Of a DNA stretch of 8,076 nucleotides, positions 1 to 6,338 are shown one piece after another. Under the pieces are notes generated by a model that ran no database searches, was not told the DNA's origin, and was given only the letters and a program-made list of their open reading frames with translations. A program made the translations under genes and the position numbers. Positions within the stretch are counted from its first letter, which is position 1, and each line of letters starts with the position of its first letter. The DNA comes from Chitinophagales bacterium (lineage in GTDB: Bacteria > Bacteroidota > Bacteroidia > Chitinophagales > BACL12), in contig JACMJP010000490.1 of NCBI GenBank assembly GCA_014380545.1, positions 1 through 8,076 of the forward strand, in the 5' to 3' direction.

Positions 1-972
1 AAAATATTATTTTTTGATCCTGTTTTATCAGTAAATAATAAAAGAGCCTGTGCTTCCTGTCATCAGCCTGCAAAAGCTTTTACTGATGGGTTGACAAAAA
101 GTACTGCGCTCGATTTTAAAGGAACAATAAGACGCAACGCACCGACATTAATAAATGCTGCTCTGCAGGGAAGTTATTTTTATGATGTGCGGGCAGAATT
201 TCCTGAAACACAAATTGATCATGTAGTATTTCATGCGGATGAATTTAATACAACCTATGAAGCGATCATTGAAAAATTAAAACAATCACCTGAATATATT
301 TCGCTTTTCAAGGAAGCATTCCCTGACCAGCCCGGTAATGCATTAAATGGTTTTACAATAACTAAATCAATTGCAGACTATGTGCGCAGCCTTATTGCTA
401 TGGATTCAGAATTTGATAAATACATGCGCAATGAAAAAACAACCCTTGATGAAAATATAAAGGACGGTTATAATTTATTTATGGGAAAAGCGCAATGCGG
501 CACTTGTCATTTTGCACCTACTTTCTACGGAACCGTTCCCCCTGATTTTACTGAAAGCGAAACCGAAGTATTAGGAGTTCCTTCTACGAAGGATACATTA
601 CATACTACAATAGATAATGATAAAGGAAGATATGATATACAAAATGTACCGGTTTATGAATTTGCATTTAAAACACAAACGGTTCGTAACATACAATTAA
701 CTGCGCCATATATGCATAACGGTGTTTACACAACGTTAGAAGAAATAATGGATTTTTATAATCGTGGTGGAGCGGCAGGATTAAATATTGAACTTGAATT
801 TCAAACATTACCACCTGATAAATTAAATCTTTCAAAAATTGAAATTGCTGATATCATTTCATTTATGCAATCATTAACAGATACAACAGGAACGACTTCA
901 ATTCCTGCTATGCTTCCATCATTTCCAAACAATCCTGAATTAACTAAGAGGAAAATTGGTGGAGAATATTAA
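1..972 (+). CDS. Di-heme cytochrome c peroxidase / MauG family protein, 5'-truncated by the window edge
   Basis: The frame is open from base 1, so the N-terminus lies outside the window; 323 residues are visible and the TTG at 91 is not the real start. The protein should be a periplasmic c-type di-haem enzyme that reduces H2O2 or oxidises a partner. Visible marks are an 'LFFDPVLS' segment followed by the first CxxCH (CASCH, bases 49-63), an 'RRNAPTLIN' block, the second CxxCH (CGTCH, bases 496-510), then 'TVRNIQLTAPYMHNG' and 'TLEEIMDFYNRGG' near the end. This is the layout of the long peroxidases common in Bacteroidota. Gln (211-213) and Glu (241-243) match active-site Gln104/Glu114 of Pseudomonas CCP in spacing. 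The Trp94 position is Tyr (181-183), and the axial Met275 position is Tyr (757-759), as in MauG. The haem signatures make the family call firm; the true substrate (peroxide or a protein partner) is open. The stop is TAA at 970-972. Confidence 0.95.
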   Translation, partial: KILFFDPVLSVNNKRACASCHQPAKAFTDGLTKSTALDFKGTIRRNAPTLINAALQGSYFYDVRAEFPETQIDHVVFHADEFNTTYEAIIEKLKQSPEYISLFKEAFPDQPGNALNGFTITKSIADYVRSLIAMDSEFDKYMRNEKTTLDENIKDGYNLFMGKAQCGTCHFAPTFYGTVPPDFTESETEVLGVPSTKDTLHTTIDNDKGRYDIQNVPVYEFAFKTQTVRNIQLTAPYMHNGVYTTLEEIMDFYNRGGAAGLNIELEFQTLPPDKLNLSKIEIADIISFMQSLTDTTGTTSIPAMLPSFPNNPELTKRKIGGEY

Positions 973-975
973 ATA

Positions 976-1004
976 AGTCTTTCAGTCGGTAGTCTTCAGT
1001 CAGT
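976..1004. repeat. Degenerate 7-bp intergenic repeat (AGTCnnn units)
   Basis: AGTC occurs at 976, 984, 991 and 998, so the spacings are 8, 7 and 7 bp. The units read AGTCTTTC, AGTCGGT, AGTCTTC, AGTCAGT. The array starts three bases after the peroxidase stop codon and ends about 45 bp before the next start codon. It is strictly intergenic and is unrelated in sequence to the heptad array at 2873-2893, though it has the same period. Its function is unknown. Confidence 0.6.
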
Positions 1005-1049
1005 TTAAGGCTACTTTTTGTATTTCGTCGTACATTTCAGAAAAAACCT

Positions 1050-1430
1050 ATGGCAATTCAAGTCTATCTCTGGATAAATGCTATATTGTATTTATTATTT
1101 GCACTTTGGTGTTTATGGCGACCAACGGCAACTGCCGCTTATAATGGTTTAAGTTTTATGAATGGAGCAGGCAAAGCGGAATATCATGCAGTGTATGTAG
1201 GTATGGAAGCCGGTTTTGCCATATTCTTTGCTTATTGCGCTTTGAATGAAAGCATGCAAAAAGCCGGGATTCTTTTCGCAGTATGTACCTATGCGGGCAT
1301 TGTACTTATGCGCATCTATTCAATTGCAAGATTTGGCGGGGCAACAGCTTCAAGTTACATTATTGGCGGGCTGGAGGTGGTATTGGGAATAATTGCTTCC
1401 ATTTTATTATTCCGTTATTTTCCTAACTGA
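1050..1430 (+). CDS. Small four-helix membrane protein, DUF4345-like
   Basis: This is a 126-residue, highly hydrophobic protein predicted to sit in the inner membrane. Four helices can be drawn at about residues 4-23, 45-65, 71-93 and 102-123. The loop 'RPTATAAYNGLSF' after helix 1, 'YHAVYVGMEAGFAIFFA' in helix 2 and the 'MRIYSIARFGG' turn after helix 3 resemble the DUF4345 family of unknown function. No enzymatic motif is visible. The ATG at 1050 is the natural start because it precedes the first helix; there is no Shine-Dalgarno sequence, as is usual in Bacteroidota. A near-match to the phylum's -7 promoter element (TA, three bases, TTTG instead of two) lies at 1012-1020. The 77-bp gap after the peroxidase gene contains a heptad repeat and no terminator, so co-transcription is possible. 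Its last 16 bp overlap the 3' end of the opposite-strand gene. The family call is from memory of motifs only. Confidence 0.8.
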   Translation: MAIQVYLWINAILYLLFALWCLWRPTATAAYNGLSFMNGAGKAEYHAVYVGMEAGFAIFFAYCALNESMQKAGILFAVCTYAGIVLMRIYSIARFGGATASSYIIGGLEVVLGIIASILLFRYFPN

Positions 1431-2149
1431 TCGAAAGGGGGTATTTCTTTTTCCAGGAAAATATATTCAGGTAAAGATTTCCAGACATTTATTTCTGTTA
1501 GTTTTCCTTCAACTCCCCTGTCGCTGCTTAATAATATATTCTCATACTTTTTATAATCACTCCAGGTATTTATTATTTCAGGATTCTCATCTTCAAATTT
1601 TGCAAAGTATTTCCACTCATCTACCAGTTTCGTTTCTTTATTAATATAAATCATGTATTTATTTTCCGGTGTTGCACCTACATTGTTAAATGCCATTTGT
1701 ATTACTTCGCAGTTTGTTCCAAGAGTACTTTTTTCTTCGCCAATATAACTCAGGTTTACACCGCTGTCAAATAATTTGAATGGCATTATTAACCAATAAC
1801 TGTCATTCATCCAAACTCTCCTTGCTTTATCAAAATATTTTTTCAGTGAATCTGGTTGCATTACTTCCAGTCCGTTTATAAATAATGCGCCTTCATCTTT
1901 ATGCAGGTATGTAATAATAGTGAGCTGCTTTTTTAAATAATCAACTCTTACCCGGTTATTTTCTTTATCCCAAATAAGTCTCCTGGATCCAAAAAAATTC
2001 CATCCAATATATTTTGTTGATGCAAATCCATCAAGTCCGCCCATTGCATCTATTGTTTCATTAGCGAGTGATTTTGCTTTCGTATATGCAATTTGCGCTT
2101 CTACATTTATATGAATTAGAAATACAAGAATTATTAAAATCTTTTTCAT
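1415..2149 (-). CDS. Exported protein of unknown function, possibly LolA-like beta fold
   Basis: This is a 244-residue protein with a clear signal peptide (residues 1-18, hydrophobic core 'ILIILVFLI', likely cut before Gln19 after 'VEA'). The mature part has an 'ETIDAMGGLDGFASTKYIGW' segment followed by 'FFGSRRLIWDKENNRVRVDY'. These are alternating strands typical of a class of Bacteroidota periplasmic proteins that look like LolA/LolB half-barrels; I recall similar proteins under DUF6503 but cannot confirm that. There is no lipobox Cys after the signal, so it is probably soluble in the periplasm or exported. No catalytic motif is seen. It begins 15 bp after the stop of the 7-helix membrane protein gene, with a weak AAGAG upstream, so the two are almost certainly one transcript. 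Its 3' end overlaps the convergent plus-strand gene. The gene is confident; the function is unknown. Confidence 0.88.
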   Translation of the reverse strand: MKKILIILVFLIHINVEAQIAYTKAKSLANETIDAMGGLDGFASTKYIGWNFFGSRRLIWDKENNRVRVDYLKKQLTIITYLHKDEGALFINGLEVMQPDSLKKYFDKARRVWMNDSYWLIMPFKLFDSGVNLSYIGEEKSTLGTNCEVIQMAFNNVGATPENKYMIYINKETKLVDEWKYFAKFEDENPEIINTWSDYKKYENILLSSDRGVEGKLTEINVWKSLPEYIFLEKEIPPFDQLGK

Positions 2150-2164
2150 GCTCTTAAAATTTCA

Positions 2165-2866
2165 TTATGAAGGTATATCAAATTTAATACGTTTTACACC
2201 GCCATACATAACAAATGCGCTAATACACATGATAGAATGAGCAGCATCCAGGTAATTAAACCATTTGTGTGGAGATAGTTCTGCAACGTGCACCACTGCT
2301 GCAACGCAGGAGATCGCTACACTTATTAATATCCATTTTGATGCTGCTTCTTTTGTTTTAATATAATTGAATAACTCAAACGAACCTGTTACAATGAGCA
2401 ATCCGTAAAATGCATGAAATTCAACAAAGAAAAAATTTAATGTTACGCAGGTGATGATTATCATTATCACCAATTCCACAATGTTTGCATTTGCAAAAAA
2501 TTTTCCAACATTGGGGCGCATTACTTTTTTTGTATGCATGATTGCAGCCCGTTCACAAATCATTACAGCGATCATACTGAAAACCCAGCCTGGTAATTTA
2601 AACGCAATGCCAAGGCGATAACATAATACATGACCAAATATCCCTCCGAATAATGTTGACAATCCAATCATAAAGAAAAAATACCTGTAGAGATCTGTTA
2701 CATGATTTTTTTGTACCTCATGCCTTGATCTGAAGAAAATATACCAGCAACATATTGTGATAAAGAAATCAGTGAGTGCTGTAACAGGCTCCTGTATTTT
2801 AATATCGAAAATAGTGATGTTTGTTTCATCACTACAGGTATTTGTATGGTCAGGAATGAAAGGCAT
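2165..2866 (-). CDS. Seven-helix membrane protein of unknown function with conserved-looking His residues
   Basis: This is a 233-residue inner-membrane protein. Hydrophobic segments lie at about residues 28-46, 62-84, 90-108, 128-147, 150-168, 177-195 and 207-223. A 26-residue polar N-terminus precedes 'EPVTALTD' at the start of helix 1. Polar residues inside or next to helices stand out: Ser70 and His79 (helix 2), Glu105 (helix 3), His151 (helix 5), His193 (helix 6), and Asp207/His210 (helix 7, in 'YLDAAHSIM'). The overall plan recalls DUF6962-type proteins and, more loosely, the CREST superfamily of 7-helix metal hydrolases (ceramidases, PAQR); the latter is inference only. The ATG at 2866 is the only Met before helix 1. 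It is the first gene of a two-gene unit with the exported protein 15 bp downstream. A 7-bp repeat array sits directly before the start. Confidence 0.85.
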   Translation of the reverse strand: MPFIPDHTNTCSDETNITIFDIKIQEPVTALTDFFITICCWYIFFRSRHEVQKNHVTDLYRYFFFMIGLSTLFGGIFGHVLCYRLGIAFKLPGWVFSMIAVMICERAAIMHTKKVMRPNVGKFFANANIVELVIMIIITCVTLNFFFVEFHAFYGLLIVTGSFELFNYIKTKEAASKWILISVAISCVAAVVHVAELSPHKWFNYLDAAHSIMCISAFVMYGGVKRIKFDIPS

Positions 2867-2872
2867 TTATTA

Positions 2873-2893
2873 GAACTAAGAACTAAGAGTTAG
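2873..2893. repeat. Degenerate 7-bp intergenic repeat (GAACTAA units)
   Basis: Two perfect copies of GAACTAA (2873-2879, 2880-2886) are followed by a diverged third (GAGTTAG, 2887-2893). The array lies 7 bp upstream of the minus-strand start at 2866, so it would fall in the 5' leader or promoter of that gene. It shares its 7-bp period, but not its sequence, with the array at 976-1004. Confidence 0.6.
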
Positions 2894-3015
2894 AAAAAAG
2901 ACAAATTGAAAACCCAAAATTCTAAAATTATATTGTGAAATGAGATTTGAAAAAATATTGAGTGCGAATGTCATCATTTTAAATAATGAATAGAAGAATT
3001 AATGTGCATTTATAG

Positions 3016-3044
3016 AAATAAAAAACCCCGGAATAAATCCGGGG
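3016..3044 (-). terminator. Rho-independent terminator of the T9SS protein gene
   Basis: A perfect 7-bp GC-rich stem (CCCCGGA 3026-3032 / TCCGGGG 3038-3044) encloses a 5-base loop. Read on the minus strand it is followed by a T-rich run (plus-strand A-rich 3016-3025). It lies 33 bp past the stop codon at 3078 and separates this gene from the two-gene unit starting at 2866. Confidence 0.9.
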
Positions 3045-3077
3045 TCAACCAAAACAGGTCTCCAATGGCAAAAACTA

Positions 3078-5504
3078 CTATTTGGAAACCAATATCTTTA
3101 ATGTAGTCATCTTATCAGAAGAACGAATCTGGAGCAAATATAATCCGTTTGCAAATTCCCTCAAATCAATCGGTAAAATATTTTTTCCACTATATGTTAC
3201 ATAGTTGAAATTCAATAAATTGCGTCCTGAAATATCTTGCAATGCAAATGTCATATCTTTTCCGCCATCCGCATCAAATTCCACTGCAACTTTGTCAGCA
3301 ACTGGGTTTGGATATACCTCTAAACCGGTTAAACCCGGGATAGAATTGATGGATTCTACAAACTCAACGGCAACAATATACTCTTTAGCTTCATATGTAA
3401 CCGGTGAATAACTGGTATAGGTAACAGGGCTCGTAAAATCCTGGGCAATGCCTGTTGCCGGTTCAATATACTGACCAGTAAAAGTAATAGTGGGAACTAG
3501 AGCAGAAACATCAGTTCCAATCGGAACAATTAGAGAAATTGTGCCGGCAGCCTCATTAACTGAACCATTGATACCCAGGCTTGAGATATTGAATGCAGTG
3601 ATATTGTTAGGATAAATAGTGGAAAAACCGGCTATATCATTCATATCTCTTGGTTCGAGTTTATAATTACTAAAGCTATAAGATAAGATACCCTGTACAT
3701 AATCCAGTTCATCTCCTTCATTTATACTATCTACCCCAAATTCAAAGAATACTGTATAGGAATTATCATCAACTCTCAACCCTTCATCAGGGGTATAAGA
3801 AGTATTCAACCTCCATTCACCAAAACCATAGATGGGATCCGTTGCCGCAGGGTCTGCATTATCCATTGTTTCATAAACAGTTTCAAATTTTACAAGCATA
3901 CCTTCATAGGGTTCAGAAGCATCAAAAACTTTTGCGTCAATATCAGTTGGAACAAGACCCGTTATAAATGATGGCAAAGGGTTTTTATCAGAAGTCTTAC
4001 TGTAAACGATATCTCGAATTGAAGTTTGCCCGAAATTTTCGATAACCTTGGCCGCAGTTAAATGTATTTCATCCCCCCTGAGCAAATTTTCTGTTCCATC
4101 GCCTGGAACTGAGATTACAAAAATTCCTGACCAGGGTTCATCTGAATCCTGCAAGGTTAACAGATTCAGATCATACAGTTGTTTTGATGCGGTAACAATT
4201 GCTGTAATATCCAGATCAGAGATTATGCTGTCATTATTAAATATGGAGTTACCATTATCAAAAGGGGTATATTGAATCTGTGAGATTGAAGTGATACCGT
4301 CATCTAAAACGATATATGTTTTTGGAGATGATGATGCAGGTGATTCAATACTATTTCCCTCATTGTCTGTTGCCTCAATATAATAATTCACATAGGTTCC
4401 ATCAAAACCAGGAGCAGAAATAATTCCTTCCCAAATATCCCCGGAAGTATTAGTCATGGATGAAAGATTCCAGTCAACACTTCCAATACCATAAGAATAA
4501 TAAATATTTGCAGAAGCTACAGTTCCATCCAGATCAATAATATTAGCAGAAATTGTTACTTCTTCTATTGAAGTTGCAACAATAGGGTTTCTTGTAATAT
4601 TTGTTACTGTTGGAGGAGTAGCCAGAGAAGGTCCTACATCACTTAAAACCAATGGTGCTAATGCGTATTCAGTTTCAGTAAATGCTTCAACAATTTGACC
4701 CCGTACATAAGATAAATATGTTCCTGCTGTGGGAGCAGTATATTCATCAGGGGTCGCAGTTTCATCTGTCGAACCACCTGACCATATAGCGCATTCATCA
4801 TCAGACCCTGTATCATTTCTGAAATGACCGCTTACATCCCTTATCCTAATCTTATTACCATCCAGATCCTGCAGATACCAGGTCCATCTGCCGGATGAAG
4901 CCGTGTAAGAAACATCCGTAACAAAAACATTTTGTAACTCAACATATACACTTTCATAAGGTTCTCCTGTAAGAGTTTGTAATACCTGACCTCCTGCGCC
5001 ATCACTTGCCATAAAATCTGAAACGTTTACTATTGTAGCTAAAGGAGGTGTTGCAAATCCTATAATTTCAGACGAAACAGGCAACAACCACAATTGTGTA
5101 TTGCCATCGAAAGTGGAGACTATGCCAGTGCATTCTACAACATTGCCTACCTGAAAATTATCTACAAATAATGAAGCATCGTTTAATTCTTCCAAAGTAC
5201 CCGCATAACCGGAAGCTGAAGGGTCAATCAATACATGCAAACCAGTCCATTCACCCGTTGCAGATTCTTCAACCATAAATGTTCCTACCCGTGAACCTGA
5301 AGTTGACAATGCATAAGTACATGGATCGAAAATTACCAAACCTTGTACACGAACCGTATCACCATCATAAGCAGAAAGATCATCCTCCAAACCAAGTGAA
5401 GCATCATCTTTATATTGAATATCATAAATACTCACAATAGGATATTGCGCAAACGCATTTGCAGCAACAACAGTAAAGATCAAAGAGAAATAGAATTGTT
5501 TCAT
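3078..5504 (-). CDS. Modular T9SS-secreted protein with duplicated OB-like modules, Ig-like domain and type A sorting domain
   Basis: This is an 808-residue secreted or surface protein. Residues 1-19 are a signal peptide (cut after 'NAFA', before Gln20). Residues 22-291 form a first OB-like block beginning 'IVSIYDIQY', similar to the OB domains fused to some extracellular nucleases. Residues 295-398 form an Ig/FN3-like domain ('SANIIDLDGTVASANIYY', 'YYIEATDNEGN'). Residues 403-626 are a second OB-like block beginning 'ITSISQIQY' that aligns with the first. Residues 634-715 are a DUF5018-like beta domain ('GTISLIVPIGTDVSALVPT', 'AQDFTSPVTYT'). Residues 728-808 are a T9SS type A sorting domain with 'VYPNPVADKV', 'LQDISGR' and 'FANGLYLLQI', ending in 'LKILVSK'. 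It should cross the outer membrane through the type IX machinery and have its tail removed. No nuclease or other catalytic domain is present, so binding or adhesion is more likely, by inference. ATG 5504 directly precedes the signal peptide. Confidence 0.95.
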   Translation of the reverse strand: MKQFYFSLIFTVVAANAFAQYPIVSIYDIQYKDDASLGLEDDLSAYDGDTVRVQGLVIFDPCTYALSTSGSRVGTFMVEESATGEWTGLHVLIDPSASGYAGTLEELNDASLFVDNFQVGNVVECTGIVSTFDGNTQLWLLPVSSEIIGFATPPLATIVNVSDFMASDGAGGQVLQTLTGEPYESVYVELQNVFVTDVSYTASSGRWTWYLQDLDGNKIRIRDVSGHFRNDTGSDDECAIWSGGSTDETATPDEYTAPTAGTYLSYVRGQIVEAFTETEYALAPLVLSDVGPSLATPPTVTNITRNPIVATSIEEVTISANIIDLDGTVASANIYYSYGIGSVDWNLSSMTNTSGDIWEGIISAPGFDGTYVNYYIEATDNEGNSIESPASSSPKTYIVLDDGITSISQIQYTPFDNGNSIFNNDSIISDLDITAIVTASKQLYDLNLLTLQDSDEPWSGIFVISVPGDGTENLLRGDEIHLTAAKVIENFGQTSIRDIVYSKTSDKNPLPSFITGLVPTDIDAKVFDASEPYEGMLVKFETVYETMDNADPAATDPIYGFGEWRLNTSYTPDEGLRVDDNSYTVFFEFGVDSINEGDELDYVQGILSYSFSNYKLEPRDMNDIAGFSTIYPNNITAFNISSLGINGSVNEAAGTISLIVPIGTDVSALVPTITFTGQYIEPATGIAQDFTSPVTYTSYSPVTYEAKEYIVAVEFVESINSIPGLTGLEVYPNPVADKVAVEFDADGGKDMTFALQDISGRNLLNFNYVTYSGKNILPIDLREFANGLYLLQIRSSDKMTTLKILVSK

Positions 5505-5520
5505 TAAATCAGAATTTGTG

Positions 5521-5547
5521 TAAAGGTAAAGAGAACCCTTGCAGCAA
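5521..5547 (-). promoter_or_regulatory. Candidate Bacteroidota promoter of the T9SS protein gene
   Basis: On the minus strand TACCTTTA (5521-5528) matches the Bacteroidota -7 consensus TAnnTTTG except at the last base. A TTG (5545-5547) lies 16 bp upstream, slightly closer than the usual spacing of the -33 element. The element sits about 17 bp before the start codon, giving a short leader. It is a motif match only. Confidence 0.3.
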
Positions 5548-5589
5548 TGAAGTAGCTATTATTAAAAAATGGTTAAGAGTGGAAAACTT

Positions 5590-6186
5590 TTATAGGTTGT
5601 AAGAAATACCTAACTGGAATGCAGGTTTGAAAAAACTCTGACGGATCTCAGTAGATGCGCTTAGTACTCTCAGGCTGATAAGCATATTTGTAATATCCTT
5701 TTTATGCAGGCTATAACCTGCACCAATCCCAACCTGCGGCATGAACCTGCTACGGTTGTCCGTCAATAACTCATCTAATTCCGAATCATTTATTTTTGAA
5801 CCATCCCCAAACTTGAGTGCATATCCCGGTGATAGGAACATTTCAAAGATGAAAGCATTGTCGTATATCACTCTGTAATCAACTTCAAGGTTAACAAAGA
5901 TGCTGAAATTGCTGAGCGTATCCGTTACAAAACCAAATTGTGGAGCGAACAATACCTGTTTATCAATATACTTAACCCCTGTTTCGCATGAAATTTTGTC
6001 TGTTTTAGCATATATGAAATCATATTCGGGTCCCATCATTACACCCGGATGAATAAACTCATACGCAAAATAATAAATGCGAAACGGCTTGCCTCCTTTG
6101 TAATCTTTACCAAATCCGGAGGATTGAGCCGAAGCTAACTGAAAAACAAATAAAGATAGAATTACTATAAGTGTGTGTCTTATCAT
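5590..6186 (-). CDS. Small exported, probably outer-membrane beta-rich protein
   Basis: This is a 198-residue protein when started at the ATG at 6186. That start puts a clean signal peptide at the N-terminus (residues 1-20, core 'LIVILSLFVF', cut after 'ASA' before Gln21). The same frame runs back to a TTG at 6207, but that would add seven residues ahead of the signal and is less likely. The mature part alternates polar and aromatic residues ('IYYFAYEFIHPGVMMGPEYD', 'FAPQFGFVTD', 'FEMFLSPGYALKFGDG', 'MPQVGIGAGYSL') and ends 'PAFQLGISYNL', a pattern like small 8-strand outer-membrane barrels. I do not recognise a named family. It is followed after 85 bp by the T9SS protein gene with no clear terminator between, so partial read-through is possible. 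Confidence 0.85.
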   Translation of the reverse strand: MIRHTLIVILSLFVFQLASAQSSGFGKDYKGGKPFRIYYFAYEFIHPGVMMGPEYDFIYAKTDKISCETGVKYIDKQVLFAPQFGFVTDTLSNFSIFVNLEVDYRVIYDNAFIFEMFLSPGYALKFGDGSKINDSELDELLTDNRSRFMPQVGIGAGYSLHKKDITNMLISLRVLSASTEIRQSFFKPAFQLGISYNL

Positions 6187-6204
6187 CTCGAAAATATTAC
6201 CAGG

Positions 6205-6212
6205 CAAAATTA
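6205..6212 (-). promoter_or_regulatory. Candidate -7 promoter element of the 198-residue exported protein gene
   Basis: On the minus strand TAATTTTG fully matches the Bacteroidota -7 consensus TAnnTTTG and lies 18 bp before the ATG at 6186, downstream of the preceding gene's terminator. No good -33 TTG is seen at the expected spacing. If real, it also argues against the TTG start at 6207, which overlaps it. Confidence 0.35.
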
Positions 6213-6272
6213 TATTGCAAAATGCTGAATTGATTTATCATTTGAATTAATAATCATTTAAACTTGTGACTC

Positions 6273-6302
6273 AAAAAAAAGCCTGCATCTCTATGATGCA
6301 GG
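6273..6302 (-). terminator. Rho-independent terminator of the DUF4140/DUF4139 gene
   Basis: A perfect 8-bp stem (CCTGCATC 6282-6289 / GATGCAGG 6295-6302) encloses a 5-base loop. Read on the minus strand it is followed by eight T residues (plus-strand A run 6273-6280). It lies 36 bp past the stop codon at 6339 and makes that gene the end of its transcript. Confidence 0.92.
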
Positions 6303-6338
6303 TTTCCTAAACTGAAGTTGTATTGTTTAAAAATTTAT

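Noticed and set aside
91..93. TTG as the start of the peroxidase gene
   Set aside because: The frame is open from base 1 and the first haem motif (49-63) lies upstream of it, so the gene is cut by the window edge.
1445..1465. Short inverted repeat TTTTCC/GGAAAA near the convergent gene ends as a terminator
   Set aside because: There is only one base between the arms, which cannot form a normal hairpin loop, and no T-run follows.
1393..1644. Plus-strand open frame of 83 codons
   Set aside because: It lies almost wholly antisense to the exported protein gene (1415-2149), has low-complexity composition and no recognisable domain.
3205..3411. Plus-strand open frame of 68 codons
   Set aside because: Antisense shadow of the T9SS sorting-domain region, whose protein motifs are unmistakable on the other strand.
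4048..4275. Plus-strand open frame of 75 codons
   Set aside because: Antisense shadow of the second OB-like block of the T9SS protein.
5096..5278. Plus-strand open frame of 60 codons
   Set aside because: Antisense shadow inside the first OB-like block; no signal, domain or start-site support.
6187..6207. Upstream TTG start adding seven residues to the small exported protein
   Set aside because: The ATG at 6186 starts directly at the signal peptide, and the TTG region overlaps a good -7 promoter match.
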